Assembly (NCBI GenBank): GCA_044433285.1
Contig: JAWXTU010000129.1
Coordinates: forward strand, 1 to 5,955
DNA length: 5,955 nucleotides
Reading direction: 5' to 3'
Source of the DNA: Aphodosoma sp044433285
Lineage (GTDB): Bacteria > Bacteroidota > Bacteroidia > Bacteroidales > Paludibacteraceae
The position numbers and the translations under genes were made by a program. Numbering within the stretch: position 1 is the first letter of the stretch; every line of letters begins with the position of its first letter. Below are positions 1 to 5,595 of this stretch, piece by piece. The notes under the pieces are model-generated. The model was not told where the DNA came from, searched no databases, and saw only the letters and a program-made list of their open reading frames with translations.

Positions 1-306
1 ATCTTCATGTAGAGGGTCGAGCATATCTGCCTCAGTTTGAATAACCTCGTAACCTGTTGGTATTGATTGTTTTCGTATCGGACAGTGAGGGTTATTTGGG
101 TCGATTAGAGCTAGATAATATGGGGTGATAGCCATACGTAAAGTTTTAAGAGAAAGGCGCACTCCATCCTCCTCTTCTTTACTTAGGGTGACATATTTTT
201 TTAGCTCATCAAGAGTCTCTATTCTATTTTTTACCTGCCATTTCCAGTCGTTCCATTGTTCATCGGTAACGTTAGGGAATAGTTCATTTCTTCTGTCTGT
301 TTTCAT
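1..306 (-). CDS. kamA: Lysine 2,3-aminomutase, N-terminal part (cut by window edge)
   Basis: This radical-SAM, PLP-dependent enzyme converts L-lysine to L-beta-lysine, the first step of lysine fermentation in the cytoplasm. The first 102 codons are open from the ATG at 306 to the window edge. The translation matches the family's N-terminal region: RRNELF near residue 5, QWNDWKWQVKNRIETLDEL at 17-35, SLKTLRMAITPYYLALIDP at 52-70, PIRKQSIPT near 76-84 and DPLHED at 97-102. The family is usually about 415 residues, so roughly a quarter is present. The CxxxCxxC iron-sulfur motif, expected near residues 125-132, and the PLP lysine lie outside and cannot be checked. The gene starts 39 bp after the kdd stop with no promoter box in the gap, so it is probably the fifth gene of the atoD-led operon. 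The upstream gap is A-rich with no clear Shine-Dalgarno, as usual in Bacteroidetes. Related YjeK/EpmB and glutamate 2,3-aminomutase are less likely given the context. Confidence 0.95.
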   Translation of the reverse strand, partial: MKTDRRNELFPNVTDEQWNDWKWQVKNRIETLDELKKYVTLSKEEEDGVRLSLKTLRMAITPYYLALIDPNNPHCPIRKQSIPTGYEVIQTEADMLDPLHED

Positions 307-345
307 AGTATTTTTAGTTAGTGTATTAGTGTGTATTATAAGGTT

Positions 346-1380
346 TTATACGTAGATTTTTTCAAATAAATCCATCAATCGTTTGTCCTCGCGGAAAATA
401 TTTAGAGTCAAATCGCCATGCCCTTTGGTGTATCCATTACCTACCATCATATTCACATCTTTGCCAATGCCCTCAGCCCCAAGTGCTGCTTTTGTAAAAG
501 ATGTAGCCATCGAGAAGAAATATACAGTACCTTCGTCTTTTGTAATCATAATAGAAGACATCTCGGTATTAGGCACATTTACATTATTAATTACCACATC
601 ACAACCCTCCTCGCCCACGATAGCCGATACGCGGTTGTAGATATCTATACTATTTGTTGCATCACCAACAATTACATCTGTGGCAAGTCCAAGTTCTTTA
701 ATGCGCTCCGCATTTTTTTCGCTATATTCCACCACGATAACACGACCATCTTTGCCAGCATTTTTCATAGCTTGATAGCAACATAAAATACCAGATTTAC
801 CACCTCCACCGATGATACAAACACTGTTACCTGGTTTTACCAATTTGTTTACCTGTGCAGGAGCACCAGCCACGTCGAGTGCTGCAAGAGCCAATTTTTC
901 TGGTATATCATTTGGTAGAGTTGCATATATACCACTCTCAAATAGTATCGCTTGTCCGTCAATATCAACTTGTTCTTTATCAATAGCAATACTTTTTATT
1001 TTATCTATTTTTAGCGGAGTAAGGGATAAAGAAACTAAAGTTGCAATTTTATCTCCCACTTTTAATGATTTATCAGGGAATCTCTCTCCGATAGCCTTAA
1101 CACTACCAATGAGCATACCGCCTGAACCAGTAACAGGATTTTGCATTTTTCCGCGTTCGCCTACGATATCAAAAATCATCTTTTCAATTGCGATAGCATC
1201 GCCTTTGCAAGCCTCTTTTATTTGAGTAAAACTAGCCGAGTCGATATTAAGAGTAGATACTTCGATAAGAAGTTCGTTGTCGTATAGCTCCATTGTGTTA
1301 TCAATTTTCAGAGCTGGTTGAGGCAGACTAAGTGCAGGTTCAATTACACGATGAATGCCATATTTATTTCCTTTTTTCAT
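346..1380 (-). CDS. kdd: L-erythro-3,5-diaminohexanoate dehydrogenase
   Basis: It oxidatively deaminates (3S,5S)-3,5-diaminohexanoate to 5-amino-3-oxohexanoate and ammonia, reducing NAD(P)+, as the third step of lysine fermentation. The 344-residue product has the expected family length. The start MKKGNKYGIHRVIEP resembles known Kdd N-termini. Residues 1 to about 170 should form a GroES-like domain of the medium-chain dehydrogenase kind. A Rossmann domain follows, with VCIIGGGGKSG (187-197) as the dinucleotide loop and VIVVE (214-218) ending beta-2 in glutamate, which suggests NAD+ rather than NADP+ (my inference). Only four cysteines occur (58, 200, 201, 260), so there is no four-cysteine structural zinc lobe as in many alcohol dehydrogenases. 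It lies between kce and kamA, and the 157-bp gap before it is the longest in the cluster. Function rests on family resemblance plus unbroken pathway context. Confidence 0.94.
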   Translation of the reverse strand: MKKGNKYGIHRVIEPALSLPQPALKIDNTMELYDNELLIEVSTLNIDSASFTQIKEACKGDAIAIEKMIFDIVGERGKMQNPVTGSGGMLIGSVKAIGERFPDKSLKVGDKIATLVSLSLTPLKIDKIKSIAIDKEQVDIDGQAILFESGIYATLPNDIPEKLALAALDVAGAPAQVNKLVKPGNSVCIIGGGGKSGILCCYQAMKNAGKDGRVIVVEYSEKNAERIKELGLATDVIVGDATNSIDIYNRVSAIVGEEGCDVVINNVNVPNTEMSSIMITKDEGTVYFFSMATSFTKAALGAEGIGKDVNMMVGNGYTKGHGDLTLNIFREDKRLMDLFEKIYV

Positions 1381-1414
1381 TTTATTCAGTCTATTTTTTT
1401 TAGGATTTTTCTTT

Positions 1415-1434
1415 GTAGGGTTTTTAGAGTCTCA
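1415..1434 (+). repeat. Possible degenerate copy of dispersed GTTTTTAGA repeat (copy C)
   Basis: GTTTTTAGAG at 1420-1429 is identical to the core of the copy at 5573-5582, and TAGG precedes the core in both. It lies in the kdd leader about 35 bp from the ATG, in opposite orientation to kdd transcription. The match is short and in T-rich DNA, so chance is possible. Confidence 0.3.
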
Positions 1435-1443
1435 TATTATTAA

Positions 1444-1483
1444 TTTAATTTTTTAATCGGGGAGTTTTTAGAAATCCCCATAA
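1444..1483 (+). repeat. Dispersed imperfect palindromic repeat (copy A)
   Basis: This 40-bp stretch between kce and kdd aligns without gaps to 5553-5592 in front of the secreted-protein gene. The first 21 positions match at 17 sites, the core GGAGTTTTTAGA is identical in both, and both end in a C-rich arm. GGGGA at 1459-1463 can pair with TCCCC at 1475-1479, with a short A/T extension inward after one mismatch, so it can fold as a hairpin on either strand. No T-run follows on the minus strand, so it is a poor intrinsic terminator for kce. It may be a small intergenic REP-like element; function unknown. Confidence 0.5.
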
Positions 1484-1491
1484 GTTCATTC

Positions 1492-1529
1492 TATAATCAT
1501 AAGCCCTTTATAATCATAAGCCCTTTATA
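1492..1529. repeat. 17-bp tandem repeat, about 2.2 copies
   Basis: The unit TATAATCATAAGCCCTT occurs at 1492-1508 and again at 1509-1525 without a mismatch, followed by TATA from a third unit. It sits just downstream of the kce stop, in the kce-kdd spacer. It looks like a slippage duplication and carries no recognised motif. Copy number could vary between strains. Confidence 0.9.
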
Positions 1530-1537
1530 TATCCCTC

Positions 1538-2353
1538 TTAAAGATTTAAAATTTTTCTTGCTTCAGCTGGAGTTGCAATTTCACGACCCAACTCTTTTGC
1601 CAAGCGCACCACCTTTTCTACCAATTCGCCATTGCTTTTTGCAAGCACACCCTTTGATAGATATACATTATCCTCAAAACCCACGCGCACGTGTCCGCCA
1701 TCTATGATAGCAGCAACAGCAAGAGGAAATTCAAATCTACCTACACCTGCCACTGTGTAAGTTGCATCAGAAGGTATTGCATCGCGCATAAATTGGAAAT
1801 CTTTTAACGTACCGCCAAGACCGCCATTCACACCAAGTACAAAATCAAAGTGCATAGGACGTTTGATGAAACCTTTTTTCTCTAGGCGTAAAGCCATCTC
1901 CACCATACTTTTATCAAAACATTCCAACTCTGGTTTAATCCCTAATTCAATCATACGAGTACCGAAATTTTTGATAGTATTTTCAGTGTTCACAAAGATT
2001 TCATCGCCTCCGAAATTGAGTGTTCCACAGTCGAGTGTAGCCATTTCTGGTAGTAACTCAGTCGGTTGCAATCGCTCATCATCAGTCATACCTACCGCAC
2101 CACCAGTAGAAGGTTGTATAATTACATCGGGATATTTTGCTTTGATAGCATCGATAGCCTCTTTAAATCGGGCTTTATCTTGTGTAGGAGTTCCGTCATC
2201 GTAGCGCACGTGGAGGTGAATAACAGAGGCGCCTGCCTCGTATGCAGATCCTGCTTCGCGTACCAACTCTTCGATTGTATAAGGCACTGCCGGATTGTGT
2301 TCTTTTAGCACTTCTGCGCCACAGATGGCAGCAGTAATAATCAGTTTTTCCAT
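1538..2353 (-). CDS. kce: 3-keto-5-aminohexanoate cleavage enzyme (BKACE family)
   Basis: This zinc-dependent enzyme condenses 5-amino-3-oxohexanoate with acetyl-CoA and splits the product into 3-aminobutyryl-CoA and acetoacetate. The 271-residue protein is full length for the family (formerly DUF849), a TIM-barrel fold. The zinc pair H46 and H48 is visible in ASVIHLHVR (42-50), the third ligand E227 and catalytic D228 in VRVGFEDN (222-229), with R223 just before, and E14 near the N-terminus. These agree with the residues known for the Candidatus Cloacimonas enzyme (E14, H46, H48, E230, D231), allowing for a 3-residue shift at the C-terminal end. PSTGG (81-85) and GVNGG (174-178) are further family signatures. 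BKACE members accept various beta-keto acids, but placement between kal and kdd makes lysine fermentation the clear assignment. The gap to kal is 74 bp, with no visible promoter box. Confidence 0.97.
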   Translation of the reverse strand: MEKLIITAAICGAEVLKEHNPAVPYTIEELVREAGSAYEAGASVIHLHVRYDDGTPTQDKARFKEAIDAIKAKYPDVIIQPSTGGAVGMTDDERLQPTELLPEMATLDCGTLNFGGDEIFVNTENTIKNFGTRMIELGIKPELECFDKSMVEMALRLEKKGFIKRPMHFDFVLGVNGGLGGTLKDFQFMRDAIPSDATYTVAGVGRFEFPLAVAAIIDGGHVRVGFEDNVYLSKGVLAKSNGELVEKVVRLAKELGREIATPAEARKILNL

Positions 2354-2427
2354 ATAGTTTAAGGTTGTGTTTTTTAGGTTTATATTATCGCTCCCTTTTA
2401 TTTATGTTCGGGGCGCATATCCTTAAG

Positions 2428-2814
2428 TTACTTATTGTTGCGTTGGCACTCTTTTGGTACTACGCATACACCAGTTGCTTTGCATACCACGATTGGTTCG
2501 TCGAGCACATCGCAAGCAGAATCTGAGATATCAGGACGAGCCACTATTACTTTGCGAGCTTCGAAATTCATCGTTCTAGAGGTGTTACCCACTTTTACAA
2601 TTTCTCCTACCGCCTCTATGTAGTCGCCTGCATATACAGGAGCCATAAATTCCACCATAGTGTAAGCCTTAAATAGCCCCTCATCACCATCGTTAAGGAT
2701 TAATAGTTCGGTTGCTACGTCACCAAAAAGTTGTAGCATTTTTGCGCCGTCTACCAAATTACCACCATAGTGAGCATCGTGTAGACTCATTCTTAATCTG
2801 ATTGTAGAAGTCAT
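2428..2814 (-). CDS. kal: 3-aminobutyryl-CoA ammonia-lyase
   Basis: It removes ammonia from L-3-aminobutyryl-CoA to give crotonyl-CoA. The 128-residue protein is a single hotdog domain, the known fold of this enzyme. The long hotdog helix falls in HYGGNLVDGAKMLQLFGDVA (15-34), followed by strands around TMVEFMAPVYAGDYIEAVGE (52-71), TSRTMNFEARKVIVA (78-92) and EPIVVCKATGVCVVP (106-120). On sequence alone it could be called a generic acyl-CoA thioesterase. The N-terminal STIRLRMSLHDAHYGGNLVDGA pattern together with the kce and atoD neighbours makes Kal the best call. It starts 19 bp after the atoD stop, so the two are probably transcribed together. The gene is intact and unremarkable in length. 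Confidence 0.92.
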   Translation of the reverse strand: MTSTIRLRMSLHDAHYGGNLVDGAKMLQLFGDVATELLILNDGDEGLFKAYTMVEFMAPVYAGDYIEAVGEIVKVGNTSRTMNFEARKVIVARPDISDSACDVLDEPIVVCKATGVCVVPKECQRNNK

Positions 2815-2833
2815 AATATTAGATATTTAAAGG

Positions 2834-3484
2834 TTATTTTGTTAAGATAATTTTATCCACTAAGATATTAGGCACGTGGATAGACTCTTTAGCAATAGAA
2901 CCAATTTTCACTAGTTCTTTTGCCTCTGCAACTACCACATCGGCAGCCATTGCCATAAGAGGATTAAAATTTTGAGATGTACCGTGATAGACAATATTTC
3001 CAGATTCGTCGCAAACGCTAGAGCCAATCACAGCTAAATCTGCACGCAAAGGTAGTTCCAGTAGATATTCTTTGCCCTCCACAGTGATTTTTTCTTTGCC
3101 CTCTTCGATGATAGTACCAAGCCCAACTAGGGTTAAAAATCCACCTAGTCCGTTGCCACCACATCTGATGCGCTCAGCAAGAGTGCCTTGTGGAACAAAT
3201 ACCACCTCCATCTCGCCGCAATTCATCTTTTCGTTAATATAGGGATTAGTGCCGATATGCGATGCAATTAGTTTTTTTACCTTGCCAGATACAAGTAATT
3301 TGCCGACTCCTTTGTCAGGAAAAGCACCATCGTTGGTTATTACGGTTAGATTTTTTACGTCGCTTTGACATATGTAGTCAATGACAGTTTCGGCTGTACC
3401 ATTAGCGAGAAATCCACCTACCATAATAGACATACCGTCTCTTAGTAGCGAGAAAATCTCTTCTCGATTAGTTAGTTTATTCAT
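2834..3484 (-). CDS. atoD: Butyryl-CoA:acetoacetate CoA-transferase, alpha subunit
   Basis: This is the alpha subunit of a family I CoA-transferase, which in this pathway moves CoA from butyryl-CoA to acetoacetate, releasing butyrate and regenerating acetoacetyl-CoA. The 216-residue length is typical for a separate alpha subunit. The family signature lies at 16-29 (DG..IMVGGF...G), although the proline usually ending it, at 31, is alanine here. Other conserved stretches are ERIRCGGNGLGGF (104-116), VGLGT (120-124) and NFNPLMAMAADVVVAEA (172-188). The catalytic glutamate of the family is on the beta subunit (AtoA), so this protein alone should be inactive. No beta subunit is adjacent: kal follows after 19 bp, and upstream is the divergent parA. 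AtoA presumably lies beyond the left edge or elsewhere. It is the first gene of the operon, with its own strong promoter match. Acetate- or succinate-type CoA-transferase specificity cannot be excluded from sequence. Confidence 0.93.
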   Translation of the reverse strand: MNKLTNREEIFSLLRDGMSIMVGGFLANGTAETVIDYICQSDVKNLTVITNDGAFPDKGVGKLLVSGKVKKLIASHIGTNPYINEKMNCGEMEVVFVPQGTLAERIRCGGNGLGGFLTLVGLGTIIEEGKEKITVEGKEYLLELPLRADLAVIGSSVCDESGNIVYHGTSQNFNPLMAMAADVVVAEAKELVKIGSIAKESIHVPNILVDKIILTK

Positions 3485-3517
3485 GATATATAGTTAAGTG
3501 TTTTATGTGTTTTTCTT

Positions 3518-3557
3518 ACGTTGCAAAGATACATATTTTTTAGTATCCACGCAACGT
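3518..3557. promoter_or_regulatory. Inverted repeat framing the atoD promoter (candidate operator)
   Basis: ACGTTGC at 3518-3524 and GCAACGT at 3551-3557 are perfect 7-bp inverted copies whose centres are 33 bp apart, about three helical turns. The right arm contains the -33 TTG and the left arm overlaps the last base of the -7 box. Such a placement would suit a dimeric or looping repressor. However, TTTGCAAC is a common continuation of Bacteroidetes -7 boxes, so the symmetry may be partly coincidental. Confidence 0.35.
3524..3554 (-). promoter_or_regulatory. Bacteroidetes-type promoter for the atoD-kal-kce-kdd-kamA operon
   Basis: On the minus strand TATCTTTG (3531 down to 3524) is an exact match to the Bacteroidetes -7 consensus TAnnTTTG. 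A TTG at 3554-3552 sits 20 bases upstream, the usual place of the -33 element. Transcription should begin around 3518-3515, leaving a leader of about 33 bases before the atoD ATG. I saw no equally good box further down the cluster. Confidence 0.75.
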
Positions 3558-3659
3558 TTTTCTTAAAGATTTGTAGAACTATTTTTTTAGTTGATAGAAT
3601 GAAACTTAATTTATTGATGATTAATCTGTTACATCTATATAGTCAACGCTTGTTTGTAA

Positions 3660-3682
3660 TTTGTTGGTAAATAAACAACAAA
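3660..3682. promoter_or_regulatory. Hairpin upstream of the parA promoter
   Basis: TTTGTTG (3660-3666) and CAACAAA (3676-3682) form a perfect 7-bp inverted repeat around a 9-base spacer. It ends just before the -33 position of the first parA promoter box. It could be a regulator site. It is not a good terminator, since no T-run follows on either strand. Confidence 0.3.
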
Positions 3683-3686
3683 GAGC

Positions 3687-3717
3687 GTGGAACATTCAAA
3701 AATAATTAGTAATTTTG
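3687..3717 (+). promoter_or_regulatory. Promoter for parAB (first box)
   Basis: TAATTTTG at 3710-3717 matches the Bacteroidetes -7 consensus TAnnTTTG exactly and continues as TTTGCA, a favoured extension. Twenty bases upstream the -33 position reads GTG (3687-3689) rather than TTG, so that element is weak. Transcription from here would start near 3724 and give a leader of about 60 bases before parA. Confidence 0.6.
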
Positions 3718-3726
3718 CACTCTAAA

Positions 3727-3734
3727 TAATTTTG
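3727..3734 (+). promoter_or_regulatory. Second TAATTTTG box before parA
   Basis: An identical TAATTTTG lies 17 bp downstream of the first box. No TTG is found at the matching -33 distance (AAT at 3704-3706). It may be a second, weaker start or a chance match in AT-rich DNA. Confidence 0.3.
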
Positions 3735-3786
3735 AATTTTAAAAGCTTTCTTAAAATCGAGTAGATTAATATTACATCCTAAAATT

Positions 3787-4566
3787 ATGGGAAAAATTAT
3801 AGCAATAGCAAATCAGAAGGGTGGTGTCGGTAAAACCACCACTAGTATAAATTTGGCAGCGTCACTTGCCAAATTAGGTCAGAGTGTATTGATTATTGAT
3901 GCCGATCCACAGGCTAATGCCTCATCGGGTTTAGGTGTAGATGTAAAAGGTTTAAAAACAACTGTTTATGAGTGTATGATTGGTGAGGTAAAAGTCTCTG
4001 ATGCTACATTTGAAACAGAGATTGAAAACCTTAAAATTGTACCGTCTCATATAGATTTGGTAGGGGCGGAGATTGAGATGCTCACAATTGAAAATCGTGA
4101 AAAATGTATGCGAAATATGTTGATATCTGAACGAGTAAATTACGATTATATAATTATCGACTGTTCACCTTCGCTCGGGTTGATAACTGTTAATGCGCTA
4201 ACAGCAGCAGATTCGGTAATTATTCCTGTTCAGAGTGAATATTTTGCCCTAGAAGGTATTGGTAAACTTTTGAATACCATTAAGATAATAAAATCAGGTC
4301 TTAATCCGTCTTTAAATATAGAGGGTTTTTTGCTAACTATGTTCGATGCTCGTTTACGTTATGCTAATCAAGTGGCAGATGAGGTGAGTAAACACTTTGG
4401 AGATATGGTATTCAAATCGATTATTCAGCGTAATGTAAAGCTCTCAGAAGCAACATCATACGGTGTGCCAGCGATTGTATATGAGCCAGATTCTAAAGGT
4501 GCTCAAAATCATATGGATTTGGCAAGAGAGTTGATAGAGAAGAATGGCGGTATCATAAAAAATTAA
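3787..4566 (+). CDS. parA: Chromosome partitioning ATPase ParA (Soj)
   Basis: ParA is a deviant Walker ATPase that binds DNA non-specifically as an ATP dimer and moves ParB-parS complexes to segregate replicated origins. At 259 residues it is the short, chromosomal type without an N-terminal helix-turn-helix, so it should not be a direct repressor like plasmid ParA/SopA. The deviant Walker A is KGGVGKTT (11-18), with signature lysine K11 and nucleotide lysine K16. D40 in IIDADPQAN corresponds to the hydrolysis aspartate of B. subtilis Soj, and Walker B is YIIIDCSPSLG (121-131). R189 in MFDARLRY coincides with a DNA-contact arginine of Soj. The C-terminal FKSIIQRNVKLSEATSYG (209-226) is also family-typical. 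parB follows after 49 bp, so the two are probably one operon driven by the boxes at 3710-3734. The start is preceded by A/T-rich sequence without Shine-Dalgarno. Confidence 0.97.
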   Translation: MGKIIAIANQKGGVGKTTTSINLAASLAKLGQSVLIIDADPQANASSGLGVDVKGLKTTVYECMIGEVKVSDATFETEIENLKIVPSHIDLVGAEIEMLTIENREKCMRNMLISERVNYDYIIIDCSPSLGLITVNALTAADSVIIPVQSEYFALEGIGKLLNTIKIIKSGLNPSLNIEGFLLTMFDARLRYANQVADEVSKHFGDMVFKSIIQRNVKLSEATSYGVPAIVYEPDSKGAQNHMDLARELIEKNGGIIKN

Positions 4567-4572
4567 TAAAAG

Positions 4573-4602
4573 AGCGGTTTTTGAGATGTCTCTAAAATTA
4601 AT
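4573..4602 (+). repeat. Possible degenerate copy of dispersed repeat (copy D), parA-parB spacer
   Basis: GGTTTTTGAGATGTCTCTAA (4576-4595) has the same layout as the copy at 5570-5597: G, a T5 run, AGA, a C/T arm, then CTAAA and TTAAT just before the next gene's ATG. GAG and CTC (4583-4585, 4590-4592) can pair, with T/A bases outside. Gaps are needed to align it, so it is the weakest member. Confidence 0.2.
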
Positions 4603-4615
4603 ACTATAAATAATA

Positions 4616-5485
4616 ATGAAAAAACAAGCACTAGGGCGAGGATTGAGTGCCTTAATAGATACAGAACCAGTTGCAGCGGTGGGCTCTACGCAGTTTAATG
4701 AGATAAAAATAGGGTATATTCATCCAAACCCAAACCAGCCGCGTACGGATTTTAATGATGAGGCGCTAGAGGAGTTAGCCACATCTATTCGCGTGAATGG
4801 TATTATTAGTCCAATTACTCTCCGTAAGGTGAGTGAGGATAATTATCAAATCATCGCAGGAGAGCGTAGATATAGGGCGTCGAAATTGGTAGGGTTGGAT
4901 AGTATCCCTGCATATATTCGTGCTGCCGATGATAAAGAGGTGATGCAGATGGCTCTTATCGAGAATATCCAACGTGAAGATTTAAATGCAATAGAAATTG
5001 CATTGAGTTATAATAGTCTTCTGACAACTAATAACTTAACACAAGAGGCATTGGCGGAGAGAGTTGGAAAAAAACGCGCTACTGTTACCAATTATTTGCG
5101 ACTTTTGAAACTGCCTGCTGAGATACAGATGGGACTCAAAGATCGTAAGATTGAGATGGGGCATGCTCGTGCAATTGCTGGTGTGGTGGATATTGAAAAA
5201 CAGTTGGCTGTTTATGAACAGGTGCTAACCGAGGAAGCATCTGTGCGCCGTACCGAAGAGATTGTGCGTTCAATTGGTCCGTCGGCTAGCAAGAGTGAGA
5301 GCTCTAAACCTAAGGACACTAAATTTTTACCAAAAGAGTATGAAGAGTTGTGTAGTGGATTGGTGAATCGTCTCAATTCAAAGGTGAAACTTACATACAA
5401 TGACAAGGGAAAAGGAAAAATCACAATACCGTTTGATGGGGATGATGATTTGCTTAGGTTGATGTCAATGTTTGATCGAATTTAA
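4616..5485 (+). CDS. parB: Chromosome partitioning protein ParB (Spo0J)
   Basis: ParB is a CTP-dependent DNA clamp that loads at parS sites near the origin, spreads, stimulates ParA ATPase and helps load SMC. The 289-residue protein is full length. The N-terminal KKQALGRGLSALI (2-14) is the ParA-activating peptide with the LGRGL box (6-10). The CTP-binding domain shows NPNQPR (38-43), GERRYRA (82-88) and ENIQREDL (116-123), the three ParB/Srx boxes. The parS-reading helix-turn-helix lies about 141-166 (LTQEALAERVGKKRATVTNY). A Ser/Lys-rich linker (222-236) leads to the C-terminal dimerisation domain (about 238-289). All key motifs look intact. It is probably co-transcribed with parA, 49 bp upstream. 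No full parS site is seen in the window, so the protein's loading sites must lie elsewhere. Confidence 0.97.
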   Translation: MKKQALGRGLSALIDTEPVAAVGSTQFNEIKIGYIHPNPNQPRTDFNDEALEELATSIRVNGIISPITLRKVSEDNYQIIAGERRYRASKLVGLDSIPAYIRAADDKEVMQMALIENIQREDLNAIEIALSYNSLLTTNNLTQEALAERVGKKRATVTNYLRLLKLPAEIQMGLKDRKIEMGHARAIAGVVDIEKQLAVYEQVLTEEASVRRTEEIVRSIGPSASKSESSKPKDTKFLPKEYEELCSGLVNRLNSKVKLTYNDKGKGKITIPFDGDDDLLRLMSMFDRI

Positions 5486-5491
5486 CAGTAG

Positions 5492-5531
5492 TGTTTTTGC
5501 AAATATTTTAGTAGAGATATAGCAAAAAACA
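5492..5531 (+). terminator. Weak terminator-like inverted repeat after parB
   Basis: TGTTTTTGC (5492-5500) pairs with GCAAAAAACA (5522-5531) over 9 bp with one bulged A, around a 21-base loop, starting 6 bp after the parB stop. T-rich but interrupted sequence follows to about 5561. The stem is AT-rich and the loop long, so termination would be inefficient, and readthrough into the next gene is possible. Confidence 0.3.
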
Positions 5532-5552
5532 GTTTCATTCCTATTTTATTTG

Positions 5553-5592
5553 TTTAATTTTATATTCTAGGAGTTTTTAGAGGTTCCCTAAA
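5553..5592 (+). repeat. Dispersed imperfect palindromic repeat (copy B)
   Basis: This is the ungapped partner of the copy at 1444-1483: 17 of the first 21 positions are equal, GGAGTTTTTAGA (5570-5581) is identical, and CCC is retained in the right arm. TAGG at 5568-5571 and CCTA at 5587-5590 can pair as palindrome ends. It lies in the sense direction and ends 3 bases before the downstream ATG, so the leader hairpin could affect translation. AGAGG (5579-5583 region) is 12-13 bases before the ATG, too far for a good Shine-Dalgarno. Confidence 0.5.
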
Positions 5593-5595
5593 TTA

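Larger units (their letters stand above)
3485..3786. other. Divergent intergenic region between atoD and parA
   Basis: This 302-bp AT-rich spacer has no credible gene. From left to right it holds the short atoD leader, the atoD promoter inside an inverted repeat (3518-3557), about 100 bp in which I recognise nothing (3558-3659), a small hairpin (3660-3682), two TAATTTTG boxes for parA (3710-3734) and the parA leader. There is no full parS palindrome. It separates the fermentation operon from the segregation operon. Confidence 0.85.

Noticed and set aside
125..355. Open frame of 76 codons on the plus strand near the left edge
   Set aside because: It is mostly antisense to the kamA N-terminus, which matches the aminomutase family closely; its Ser/Phe-rich translation looks non-coding.
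812..1225. Open frame of 137 codons on the plus strand inside kdd
   Set aside because: It is fully antisense to a well-matched enzyme gene and its translation has no recognisable domain; it is a by-product of kdd codon use.
1459..1479. Intrinsic terminator between kce and kdd
   Set aside because: The GGGGA/TCCCC stem is only 5 bp before a mismatch and is not followed by a clean T-run on the minus strand; it fits better as a copy of the dispersed repeat.
1863..2204. Open frame of 113 codons on the plus strand inside kce
   Set aside because: It is antisense to kce, whose zinc and catalytic residues are all in place; nothing protein-like is seen in the opposite frame.
2868..2883. CACGTGGA inside atoD as a parS site
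   Set aside because: It matches 9 of 16 bases of the parS palindrome, and similar partial matches occur in kce at 2202-2217 and 2021-2036, where codons explain them; no full palindrome exists in the window.
5545..5552. Promoter -7 box for the exported-protein gene
   Set aside because: TTTATTTG misses the conserved A at the second position of TAnnTTTG, and no TTG is seen at the right distance; AT-rich chance match.
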